Assembly (NCBI GenBank): GCA_902773035.1
Contig: CACYDB010000015.1
Span: 1 to 12,742, forward strand
DNA from: an uncultured Ruminococcus sp.
GTDB lineage: Bacteria; Bacillota; Clostridia; Oscillospirales; Acutalibacteraceae
Direction: 5' to 3'
Length of the DNA: 12,742 bases
Positions within the stretch are counted from its first letter, which is position 1. Every line of letters begins with the position of its first letter. Shown here piece after piece: positions 6,148 through 12,742 of this stretch. The notes beneath the pieces were generated by a model. The model was not told where the DNA came from. It worked only from the letters and a program-made list of their open reading frames with translations, and searched no databases. Position numbers and translations under genes: made by a program.

Positions 6148-6648
6148 TTATCCTCTGTTTGTGATGAAGTAAATCGTATACTCCTCGTAGGGAGCTTCGA
6201 TCCGCTCGATCGTACCGTTTTCACCGCGGATGATTTTGAAGTCCTTTTTGTCGCCGCTGTCAAAGGTCATTTTCAGAATTTCTTTGTCGCGGTCGTAGGT
6301 GTATGTACCCGTATGAGTTCCGTCGGACTCGTCGCCCGGCTTCATCCAGAACGTAAACGTTCCGTCGCCGTTGAGCCCGAGCTTGCCGTTGTAGGTGCTG
6401 TAGGTGACGTTGTACACCTCGGCGATATTGACCTCGTCGTTGCTCGCGTCACGCGCCTCAACGCTGACCCAGTCCTGATTCACAAAATCCGTCGCCTCGA
6501 GCGAGGTATTCTGCCAAATCAAATACGAAGCTATTATAACTATGAGCACTCCCGCTGTTATACACAGCGCCGCGATCAGCGGCTTGAGGCTCTTTTTCTT
6601 TTGCTTTTTTATCTGAGGGTTACGCTTTTTCTTCTTCTTTTTGCTCAT
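6148..6648 (-). CDS. Small single-pass membrane protein, unknown function
   Basis: This 166-residue protein is of no family I can name. The N-terminus is very basic (MSKKKKKKRNPQIKKQKKKS). One membrane helix follows at about 22-45, then an outward domain of about 120 residues rich in predicted beta strands. Repeated aromatic turns (GKLGLNGDGTFTFWM at 88-102, GTYTYDRDKEILKMTF at 114-129) resemble the short lipocalin-like or DUF5640-type domains of Bacillota surface proteins. By the positive-inside rule the lysine stretch is cytoplasmic. The ATG lies 29 bases inside the end of the upstream gene, with AAGGAAG before it, so translation is likely coupled. It is the last gene of the minus-strand block. 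Confidence 0.75.
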   Translation of the reverse strand: MSKKKKKKRNPQIKKQKKKSLKPLIAALCITAGVLIVIIASYLIWQNTSLEATDFVNQDWVSVEARDASNDEVNIAEVYNVTYSTYNGKLGLNGDGTFTFWMKPGDESDGTHTGTYTYDRDKEILKMTFDSGDKKDFKIIRGENGTIERIEAPYEEYTIYFITNRG

Positions 6649-7564
6649 TTTCCGCTTCCTTCTTCATTTCAATAAGCACCTTGCGCTTGATCATCTTGCC
6701 GTTGAAGTAGAGGTACTCCTCGGGATCCTTGCTCTCGTCGAGGTCAAGGCTCGAGAAATCGAGCTTTTCCTCCTCCTGCTTCTGAGCGGCTTTCTTGGCT
6801 TCGATCTCACGTCTGAGTCTCGCCGCCTTTTCGTCGCTGTTCATAATGACGGCTTCCATATCCTTGTAAATGTAGAAGTTCATTATGTAGGACGCTACCG
6901 ACGGCGCGAGCAGTACGCTGAGCGCTATCATAACTATCACGAGCGCCGTCGCGTTCGGAGCCGTAAAGAACACCGTGGCGCAGAATATGAACAGTAAAAA
7001 CAGTCCGAGCGTCGCGAAGAAATTATTCTTCAGCTCTCCGAATGAGAGCAGCGCCGAGTTTTTGTAGATGTTCTTCAGGCTTAGATCAAACGTGACCGTC
7101 ATAACAGGCACGTTGTAAAATATAAACAGCATAGCGACGGCGATTATCACCGCGATACCGAACGCCATATAGAAAATGCCGTTGCTCTCGGCAAGCTTCC
7201 AGTAGAGCGTTATCGACGAGTAGCAGAAGAAAATCGCGAGATAGAGAATGATTCCGTGTATGATAAAGTACACGAGGTTGTCCTTGACCGCCTTGAAGAA
7301 CGGCTTGATGACCTTTACATCCTCGTCGCCGCGGACGATGTTTCTGGTGACGATCGTAACTCCCGCGAAGAACGGAAACACGAATATAATCGGCAGGAAC
7401 GTGATAAAGCTTGTGTTGAGCCCTGTCCAAATGTTGATGTAGTGAAAGAGCAGTCCGAACAGTACCAGCGGTACCGCGAACAGCAGGTTCGTCAGCAGAA
7501 GCTTATGAAAATTTCTGAATAAACCGGAAAAAAATCTGGTTATTCCGAGCTTGGTCTTTTCCAA
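6620..7564 (-). CDS. YesL/DUF624-like multi-pass membrane protein
   Basis: This 314-residue protein has about six membrane segments (near 21-43, 52-73, 98-120, 130-151, 181-201 and 205-228). A long charged cytoplasmic tail follows: a probable coiled coil at about 244-268 and an acidic/basic end (KKEAENEQKEEEKA). The helix order and the phrase KPFFKAVKDNLVYF at 87-100 resemble the YesL/DUF624 family, whose function is poorly known. The start is a TTG at 7564, with GAGGG six bases upstream; no ATG fits as well. It lies 46 bases downstream of the SpoIIM-like gene without an obvious terminator between. Its last 29 bases overlap the next gene. The family call is tentative; that it is a real membrane protein is not in doubt. 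Confidence 0.72.
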   Translation of the reverse strand: MEKTKLGITRFFSGLFRNFHKLLLTNLLFAVPLVLFGLLFHYINIWTGLNTSFITFLPIIFVFPFFAGVTIVTRNIVRGDEDVKVIKPFFKAVKDNLVYFIIHGIILYLAIFFCYSSITLYWKLAESNGIFYMAFGIAVIIAVAMLFIFYNVPVMTVTFDLSLKNIYKNSALLSFGELKNNFFATLGLFLLFIFCATVFFTAPNATALVIVMIALSVLLAPSVASYIMNFYIYKDMEAVIMNSDEKAARLRREIEAKKAAQKQEEEKLDFSSLDLDESKDPEEYLYFNGKMIKRKVLIEMKKEAENEQKEEEKA

Positions 7565-7610
7565 ATAAATCCCTCATTTTATAGGTGTTGTCTGTATATT
7601 ATCACGCGGG

Positions 7611-8252
7611 CTATTTTATCATGCCCGAGAACGCGAACCATAGCAGTACGTCAAGTCCCGACGCGATAAGCGCCGCGAGAAGATATACCGCGCTTTTTCT
7701 CAGATAAACCGCGAGTGCCCGCTTAAAGCCCCGCGTTTCACGCCCCAGTATCAGGCGCGTCATACGTCTGTACATATCAAAGGACGCGCACAGCTCGTAC
7801 ACAAGCGCCGCGCAGAATACGCATACGCCCGGGAGCAGTACGATAAGGTAGAACATAACGCCCTTCATACCGTAGCTCGTGAACAGATACCCAGCGCTCA
7901 AGCCTATTCCGAAGCCTCGGAAAAACGATATGAGCGGAAGTCCCGCGACTCCCCAAACGCATAACCCCAGCAAAAACGCCGTAAGTAAAAACAGGAAGTC
8001 TGAGCAGAAGCTCGCGCAGAACGCTCCTGCCACGCCGCCTCTGAGTCTGTCGGGCATATTGGTCGTAAAGAGGATATCGAGCCTTTTGAGCGTTTCGGAA
8101 TCTATCAGGCCCGAGAGCAGCGAGCCTGTGAGAAGTCCTCCCGCGAGCGTCAGCGAGAAAAATATCGCCGCGCCGTAACGCCGCAGAATACCTCTTATGT
8201 CGGGCAATCCGTGAAAACGCCGTCTTTTGAATGTCAGTATTAATCCCCGCAT
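7611..8252 (-). CDS. spoIIM: Stage II sporulation protein M-like membrane protein
   Basis: This 213-residue protein has five membrane segments (about 27-49, 83-103, 105-125, 131-152 and 186-206). The SpoIIM signature region FFRGFGIGLSAGYL is at 110-123, followed by a glycine/proline-containing helix (GMKGVMFYLIVLLPG). In Bacillus, SpoIIM works with SpoIID and SpoIIP in peptidoglycan remodelling during forespore engulfment, and length and topology fit. Shorter SpoIIM-domain proteins of unrelated role exist, so the sporulation role is inferred. GGAG lies seven bases before the ATG. The gene follows the lysozyme-like gene after 62 bases, and a sigma-E-like promoter can be drawn in that gap. Confidence 0.72.
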   Translation of the reverse strand: MRGLILTFKRRRFHGLPDIRGILRRYGAAIFFSLTLAGGLLTGSLLSGLIDSETLKRLDILFTTNMPDRLRGGVAGAFCASFCSDFLFLLTAFLLGLCVWGVAGLPLISFFRGFGIGLSAGYLFTSYGMKGVMFYLIVLLPGVCVFCAALVYELCASFDMYRRMTRLILGRETRGFKRALAVYLRKSAVYLLAALIASGLDVLLWFAFSGMIK

Positions 8253-8283
8253 ATCATCACTCCAAAAACTTGTCCTTGTCCTA

Positions 8284-8313
8284 ATGATATGCCGGGGGAT
8301 AGATTTATATTAC
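8284..8313 (-). promoter_or_regulatory. Possible sigma-E-type promoter of the SpoIIM-like gene
   Basis: On the minus strand, GTAATATAA (8305-8313) and CATATCAT (8284-8291) are separated by 13 bases. Each matches the Bacillus sigma-E -35 and -10 consensus at about six positions. Transcription would begin about 25 bases before the start codon. The match is imperfect and the region is AT-rich, so this is a suggestion only. Confidence 0.3.
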
Positions 8314-8314
8314 A

Positions 8315-10597
8315 TCAGCCGAACTTAAACGAGCTGTTGTCCGGGCAGGTGTAGGATACTCCGTACTTATTCTGCTTACCGTCGCAGGAGTAGTCGCCGA
8401 ACAGGAACATCTCGAGCTCGTCAACCCTGCGGTACAGCAGACCCTTGACGCATTTTGAGCTTGCGTGGTGGTAGTCGAGGAACGCCTTGAACGCCGAGGG
8501 CGATACGTTGTTGAGGTTACGCTTTGAGGTATCGGTCGAACGCATAACGAGCTGGCTTTTCTTTACAAAGCCCTCGGTCTTGCCGTCGGAGAGCTCGACC
8601 TTGTACCACGAGCCGCTCTTTGACTTGGCGGTCACAAATGAACCCGCCGAGAGAGTCTTTACTGCCGCGGCGGAATCGCTCGCCGATTTTCTGAGAACTA
8701 CGCCGTAGGAATTTACGTAGCCCGTATTCTTGTAGCTCTCCTTGCCGTATGAGCTTTGAAGAGTTCCGATAAGTCTCTCGTGGTTCGTAATGGCGTAAAT
8801 ACCGAGGTTGTACGAAAAATCAACGAGAGCGTCAAACTGCTTCTGGTTGCAGTAGATATTGTTTTCGCTGAGGATCTTGTTGACCCTGGAATTGTAGCCC
8901 GAGTCGTTGACGGTTTTGACGAGATAGGCGAACGCCTCATCCTTTGTCATACCGTTGTAAAAGCTTGTGCCCGAGTAAACAACCCGTCCGTAGCCGACGG
9001 TCGGAGAGTCTGCGACGAGGTCGTCGGGAGCTACGTAGGAAACAAATCCCTCAAAGGTCGCTATCGCCTTGAGTAAGGCGGTTGAGGCGCGCTTTTCACT
9101 CTTTGTACAGGCATTTTTATCGGAGGAGCTGTTGACAAAAACTGTCGCGTAGCCTCCGTCCGAGGTCGTGTATGAGGCGGTCTTTGTGCGGGAATAGGCG
9201 TTGATTTTATACGTTCCTGCCGCCGTGAGCTTCTTTGAAGCGCTCCATATGTATCTGCCGTCGGAGGATGTCTTTGAGCCCGCCTTGAGCGTGAAGCTTG
9301 AGCCCGAGGGCTGAATCACCTTGAACTTGACCGCGGTACGCTTGGTGTCGGTGATCGCGTAGAAGGTCACGGTCGAATCCTTGGGAGCGGAGTTCTCCGA
9401 GGTGTAGGCGAACCGCACAGGCTCTGCCGCCTTAACGGTCACAAGACAGTCGCTCGCGCCGTCGGAGGTGTACGCCGTGATAAGCGCGACGCCTGATTTA
9501 TAGGTCGTTACAAAGCCCGAGCTTACCGTCGCGACTGAGGTGTCCGAGGATTTCCACTTGACAGAGCTTGTGGTGGATTTGACGTAGTAGGTCATACCCG
9601 CCTTGACCTCGCCTGTCGTATGGGAGATATTGACCGCGGAGCCGTTCTTAGCCTTGAGAGTCAGCTTGGCGGAGATGTCGCCGCTCGTGCAGGTTATGAC
9701 CGCCGAGCCCTTCGACACAGCCGTAGCTATGCCGTTTTTATCGACGGTGAAAGCCTTTGTGTTCGAGCTTGTATATTTATATCCGTGCGCGCCGTTAGAG
9801 CCCGTAAGCTTTACGCGGCACCCGATGTACGCCGTGGTTTTATCGGCGGTCAGGTGGAGCACACGCTGAATAATGCTGATTTTACACTCGGCGGAGCCTG
9901 ATTTGCTCGCCGCTTTTATAGTCACGCTGCCGGGCTTTTTTGTATAGACAACGCCGTTTGTGACAGTCGCGACAGAGGTGTCGGAGCTTGTCCACGTCAC
10001 AGCCTTTTTGCACGAAGCGGTGAGCGTCAGCTTGTCGTCAGTCTGCATTGAGGCGGTGGTTTTTGAGAGCTTAACATCCGCGTTTTTAACGGTGATAACG
10101 CTCTTGACCGCCTTTGAGCCCGCGGAAGCCTTAATTTTGATTTTACCCGCTTTTTTTGGTGTAATGACGCCGTTTGAGTCCACCGAGGCTACGGAGCTGT
10201 CGGAGCTTTTCCAGCTTACCGCCTTGCCCGTAGTGTTGAGCAGGGATGAAAACTTAGCCTGATAGCCCGCGTAAAGCGTCGCTGACGGGCTGATGTAAAG
10301 CTGATTGCGCGGGATTTTGAGGTGCTTTTTGTGAACATACCCCTTTTTACCGCTTTTGGTCTTAACCTTATACCAGCTTTTGTTGTATATCCTGCCGCTC
10401 GCGAGCGTCACCTTCGACTTCTTCTTAGCCTTGGCAAGCTTTGTGTAGGTCTTGCCTGCGCCCGAGAAAAGCTTGCCGCCCTTGACTAAATAAGCCACGG
10501 GTCGCTTAACTGAAGCCGCCGAGGCTGAAAATGCCGAGGCTCCCGCGATAACGGAGATTATTATAATAAAAACAGAAATTCCGAAAAGTTTTTTCAT
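8315..10597 (-). CDS. Secreted modular lysozyme-like protein: SH3, four Big2-type repeats, Ig-like, GH24 with inserted SH3
   Basis: This 760-residue exported protein probably cleaves peptidoglycan. In order: signal peptide (1 to about 28, ending ASAFSASAA), bacterial SH3 domain (about 36-93), four Big2-type Ig-like repeats (about 99-171, 174-244, 246-317 and 320-389; repeated W/Y-x-SSDTSVATV cores), a divergent Ig-like domain (about 392-489), then a GH24 (T4-lysozyme-type) domain. Catalytic residues by T4 analogy are E516 (FEG), D525 and T533 (TVGYG). QFDALVDFSYNLG follows at 587-599. A second SH3 (about 626-684) interrupts the domain before its terminal helices (GLLYRRVDELEMFL, 719-732). The reading frame extends to an ATG at 10612, but only the ATG at 10597 has a ribosome site (AAGG, eight bases upstream) and starts the signal peptide. 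No cell-wall anchor motif is seen. Confidence 0.88.
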   Translation of the reverse strand: MKKLFGISVFIIIISVIAGASAFSASAASVKRPVAYLVKGGKLFSGAGKTYTKLAKAKKKSKVTLASGRIYNKSWYKVKTKSGKKGYVHKKHLKIPRNQLYISPSATLYAGYQAKFSSLLNTTGKAVSWKSSDSSVASVDSNGVITPKKAGKIKIKASAGSKAVKSVITVKNADVKLSKTTASMQTDDKLTLTASCKKAVTWTSSDTSVATVTNGVVYTKKPGSVTIKAASKSGSAECKISIIQRVLHLTADKTTAYIGCRVKLTGSNGAHGYKYTSSNTKAFTVDKNGIATAVSKGSAVITCTSGDISAKLTLKAKNGSAVNISHTTGEVKAGMTYYVKSTTSSVKWKSSDTSVATVSSGFVTTYKSGVALITAYTSDGASDCLVTVKAAEPVRFAYTSENSAPKDSTVTFYAITDTKRTAVKFKVIQPSGSSFTLKAGSKTSSDGRYIWSASKKLTAAGTYKINAYSRTKTASYTTSDGGYATVFVNSSSDKNACTKSEKRASTALLKAIATFEGFVSYVAPDDLVADSPTVGYGRVVYSGTSFYNGMTKDEAFAYLVKTVNDSGYNSRVNKILSENNIYCNQKQFDALVDFSYNLGIYAITNHERLIGTLQSSYGKESYKNTGYVNSYGVVLRKSASDSAAAVKTLSAGSFVTAKSKSGSWYKVELSDGKTEGFVKKSQLVMRSTDTSKRNLNNVSPSAFKAFLDYHHASSKCVKGLLYRRVDELEMFLFGDYSCDGKQNKYGVSYTCPDNSSFKFG

Positions 10598-10629
10598 AGC
10601 GTATACCTTCATAGCTTAATACTGTTTTT

Positions 10630-10658
10630 ATTTTATCATAAAAGAATTATAAATTCAA
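10630..10658 (-). promoter_or_regulatory. Putative promoter of the lysozyme-like gene
   Basis: On the minus strand, TTGAAT (10653-10658) and TAAAAT (10630-10635) are separated by 17 bases, about 33 bases before the start at 10597. An overlapping alternative is TTGCTT with TATGAT at 16 bases. The gap between the preceding gene and this one is AT-rich with small palindromes (for example TTTTAT-C-ATAAAA, 10631-10643). It supports a separate transcription start for this gene. Confidence 0.45.
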
Positions 10659-10675
10659 GCAAATGGCGATTAATG

Positions 10676-11206
10676 TCAAAAATGAAACAATTTGCTCCTG
10701 ACCGAAATAATATAGCGCGTAATCAGGATAGTCACGCACTTATCGTAGAAAAAGAACATAATCTCGCCGATAATGAGGAACACCCACGGAACGTAAATCC
10801 CGAACAGCTTAAACTCCTCGGTCGGAATCATAAGCACGAGAGTCGTCACCAGAAACGCCGCGATAACGCAGATTGTAAACAGCGCGTACTTGATGACGTA
10901 CTGCAAAACGACTGACTTTATCCGCTCGATACCGCTCTTAGCTATCGGGTAAAAGCCGAAGAAGGCTATAAAGTACGCCACGGCTTCCTTATCCCCCGCG
11001 AGAAACAGCGACAGTATCGACACCGCCGCGTATGCCGCGACCGCCCATTTCCAGCCGAACTCTATCACAACGGCGGTCAGCAGTATTCCCGCGATACACG
11101 GCAGAGCGTAGGTGCCGACGGGAATAAGCGTCGTCATAAGCATCAGCGCGAGCGTGAGCGCGGTTATAAGACCGCAGAACGCTACGCGAAACGATTTCTT
11201 TTTCAT
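10676..11206 (-). CDS. Integral membrane protein resembling ECF transporter S components
   Basis: This 176-residue, very hydrophobic protein has about six membrane segments (near 8-30, 33-51, 53-71, 76-90, 102-130 and 138-156) and a short basic C-terminus. Size, helix number and the opening RVAFCGLITALTLALMLM resemble substrate-binding (S) components of ECF vitamin importers. No substrate signature is recognisable, and no ECF ATPase or T subunit is in the window, so transport is unproven. The reading frame extends upstream to 11233. The ATG at 11206 is preferred: GGAGG lies six bases before it, and its A is the last base of the upstream TGA stop, giving tight coupling to the J-domain gene. 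Confidence 0.75.
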   Translation of the reverse strand: MKKKSFRVAFCGLITALTLALMLMTTLIPVGTYALPCIAGILLTAVVIEFGWKWAVAAYAAVSILSLFLAGDKEAVAYFIAFFGFYPIAKSGIERIKSVVLQYVIKYALFTICVIAAFLVTTLVLMIPTEEFKLFGIYVPWVFLIIGEIMFFFYDKCVTILITRYIISVRSKLFHF

Positions 11207-11805
11207 CAGCAGCCTCCGCCGCAGCCGCGGCAAAGGCAGTTAAGGCACATAGCTCCCGCGCAAATGTCGCAGACTCCGCACTCCGAGCCCTGAGTGCCCG
11301 TAGAGGTATTGTAGCCGCCGTAGCCGAAGCCCTGCTGTCTTGTCATATTGTTGAGCGCCTGACGGTACTCCATATTATTAGGCTCCATCTGGCAGGCGCG
11401 CTGGAAGCACTGTACCGCCTGCTGAGCCCAGCCGCGTCTGTAGTAGCACATTCCGCGCAGGAAGTACCACTCAGCGCTGTGCTCTGTCTCAGCGTCGAGT
11501 ATTCTCTCAGCCTCGTCGATGCGGTTCTGCTGGATCAACATTCTGACGTTCGCGTACTGTGAGCTTGCGTTGTAGGCGTTATTGTACGCGCCGCCCGAGC
11601 CTGTATCCGAGCCTGTTTTGCGGCTGTTCATAATGTAGTCGTAGGCTTCGTTGACTTCCTTCATTTTTTCCTCGGCAACGTCGGCGAGAGGACTGTCGGT
11701 ATAGTTGTCGGGATGATATTTTTTCGCGAGATTGCGGTAAGCCGCCTTTATCTCGCTTTCACTCGCTGAGCGTGACACGCCCAGAACTTCATACGGATCC
11801 TTCAT
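11206..11805 (-). CDS. J-domain protein with TPR-like region and cysteine-rich tail
   Basis: This 199-residue protein has an N-terminal J domain (about 1-62) with the HPD motif at 31-33, which stimulates Hsp70 (DnaK) ATPase activity. A Gly/Ser/Asn-rich linker follows, then a helical TPR-like region (about 84-153; AEWYFLRGMCYYRRGWAQQA). The final 24 residues contain eight cysteines (C176 to C199), possibly a metal site. It lacks the DnaJ G/F region, zinc domain and substrate-binding barrel, so it is an accessory J protein rather than DnaJ itself. Two adjacent ATGs are possible (11808 and 11805); the second has the better spacing from GAGG. It overlaps the end of the DUF5685 gene and touches the next gene's start. 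Confidence 0.88.
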   Translation of the reverse strand: MKDPYEVLGVSRSASESEIKAAYRNLAKKYHPDNYTDSPLADVAEEKMKEVNEAYDYIMNSRKTGSDTGSGGAYNNAYNASSQYANVRMLIQQNRIDEAERILDAETEHSAEWYFLRGMCYYRRGWAQQAVQCFQRACQMEPNNMEYRQALNNMTRQQGFGYGGYNTSTGTQGSECGVCDICAGAMCLNCLCRGCGGGC

Positions 11806-12643
11806 CATTTACCTCGCATTTTCTGAGAATTTCGATTTGAACTGTCGGCAGACCTTTCAGGATAACGTTGTCGATTATCCCCTTGAAGTCTACTAAATCT
11901 ATCAGACTGTACGCCTCAAACGTCATAGCGAGCGCCTGAGACAGATTGTTTTTCATCATATTCGCGCGATCGGGAGCGTTTATGAACGGGTTGAAATTAC
12001 CCTTCTTGACGTCCTTTTCATAGTCGTCAACCGCGTCGATAATGTATATAAACCGCCCGAGCCCGTAGCCGATACGGTTTAAGATTCGCCGCTCGGTATC
12101 GTCCCTGCCCTCGAGCTCCATAACCGAGGAGAGCATCGTCGCCGTCGGATCGGCCGCCATATCAAGACCGCAGCTCTCACTTTGCTCGGCGTTTTGCTGA
12201 GCCGTGAGCATATCGCAGGCGAGCTCGTCGAGCCTTGGGTACCGCTTTTGAGCCTTATTCCTCCAGCGCTTGAACAAGGGCTTCACGAGCCTTACCGCGA
12301 GCCGTTTGAAGAAGCCGCTGTCGCGGATATCGTCAATCAGCTTGTAATACGCCAGTATCACGCTCAGCGCCGCCGCCTTAGAGAGCGCGTCGTCGGAGTT
12401 TTTGCAGAACTGGCACCGTTTGAGCGGATTGAAGCGGCAACGTCCGCTCTCAAAGCCTGAGCAGGAACGCCTCAGCGACATAAGAAATATCGCGTAAAAG
12501 GTGCAGTCGTAGCTGAGTATAAAGCGCGAGATGAACGAATAATCTCTGCCCATCTGACGACACAGTCCGCAGTACACGGACTTGTACGCCTCGTATTCAC
12601 GCACCAGCAATTCACTTTTCTGAATCTTGATATATCCGAACAC
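11789..12643 (-). CDS. DUF5685 family protein
   Basis: This 284-residue protein of unknown function is recognisable from its opening FGYIKI, then Y-x-CGLC at 23-28, LSYDCTF at 43-49, AYYKLIDDIRD at 98-108 and YIIDAVDDYEKD at 200-211 followed by KKGNFNPF. Cysteines C25, C28, C69, C77 and C80 could bind metal. The two aspartate-rich helices recall isoprenoid synthases, but that is a resemblance only. No signal peptide is seen; helices are mostly amphipathic, so it is probably cytoplasmic or membrane-peripheral. The start is a GTG at 12643 with AAAGGAG seven bases upstream. It is the first gene of a coupled three-gene unit with the J-domain and ECF-S-like proteins. Confidence 0.83.
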   Translation of the reverse strand: MFGYIKIQKSELLVREYEAYKSVYCGLCRQMGRDYSFISRFILSYDCTFYAIFLMSLRRSCSGFESGRCRFNPLKRCQFCKNSDDALSKAAALSVILAYYKLIDDIRDSGFFKRLAVRLVKPLFKRWRNKAQKRYPRLDELACDMLTAQQNAEQSESCGLDMAADPTATMLSSVMELEGRDDTERRILNRIGYGLGRFIYIIDAVDDYEKDVKKGNFNPFINAPDRANMMKNNLSQALAMTFEAYSLIDLVDFKGIIDNVILKGLPTVQIEILRKCEVNDEGSV

Positions 12644-12681
12644 GCCACTACTCCTTTAGCATTGTGTAATTGCACCAGTAT

Positions 12682-12710
12682 ATAATACTATAAAACTCTC
12701 AAATAAACAA
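12682..12710 (-). promoter_or_regulatory. Promoter of the DUF5685 operon
   Basis: On the minus strand, TTGTTT (12705-12710) and TATTAT (12682-12687) are separated by 17 bases, about 40 bases upstream of the GTG start. The rest of 12644-12742 is AT-rich and contains no gene. Confidence 0.6.
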
Positions 12711-12742
12711 GAGATATAACCGCCAAAATGTTTACAAATAAG

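Noticed and set aside
8315..10612. Prophage endolysin and a phage remnant
   Set aside because: The GH24 domain is phage-like, but the protein has a signal peptide, Big2-type repeats and SH3 domains. No holin, capsid, tail or integrase gene is nearby.
10674..10679. TTGACA on the minus strand as -35 box for the lysozyme-like gene
   Set aside because: The nearest TATAAT is 22 bases away, too far for a normal sigma-A promoter; a 17-base pair of boxes exists closer to the gene.

Overview
The window looks like chromosomal DNA of an anaerobic, low-to-mid GC Bacillota, most likely a gut Clostridia lineage (Oscillospiraceae/Ruminococcus-like). The basis is strong GGAGG-type ribosome binding sites, many 1-32 base gene overlaps, a SpoIIM-like sporulation membrane protein, a DUF5685 plus J-domain gene pair of the kind known from Clostridia, and a secreted Big2/SH3 cell-wall enzyme. 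The species cannot be named from the sequence alone. No transposase, integrase, phage structural gene, CRISPR array, rRNA or tRNA is visible.

Layout. (1) Positions 1-483, minus strand: the first 161 codons of the ribosome-associated GTPase HflX, cut by the window edge. (2) Positions 484-815: a 332-base divergent intergenic region. It holds overlapping outward promoters and two abutting multi-branched inverted-repeat units (541-635 and 638-763); each is an outer stem enclosing three hairpins. This is the most unusual structure in the window. (3) Positions 816-3121, plus strand: nadB-nadC, two of the three steps of de novo NAD synthesis from aspartate; nadA is not here. (4) Positions 3122-6095, plus strand: a promoter, a TPP riboswitch with an intrinsic terminator, then an operon of an MTH1187-type thiamine-binding protein and a ThiX-ThiY-ThiZ ABC importer for a thiamine pyrimidine precursor. 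A hairpin at 6120-6144 ends it and serves the converging genes too.

(5) Positions 6148-12643, all minus strand: in transcription order, DUF5685 protein, J-domain/TPR protein with a cysteine-rich tail, ECF-S-like membrane protein, a large secreted lysozyme-like protein, SpoIIM-like protein, YesL/DUF624-like membrane protein and a small single-pass membrane protein. The first three are translationally coupled. The lysozyme-like protein has an SH3 domain that appears to be inserted inside its GH24 catalytic domain.

How the parts work together. NadB and NadC make nicotinate mononucleotide. The thi operon is predicted to be switched on when TPP is low, so that pyrimidine precursor is imported for salvage. 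The nadBC operon has no terminator of its own before the TPP riboswitch, so the riboswitch terminator probably also ends nadBC transcripts. The minus-strand block is mainly envelope and sporulation-type functions whose partners are unknown.
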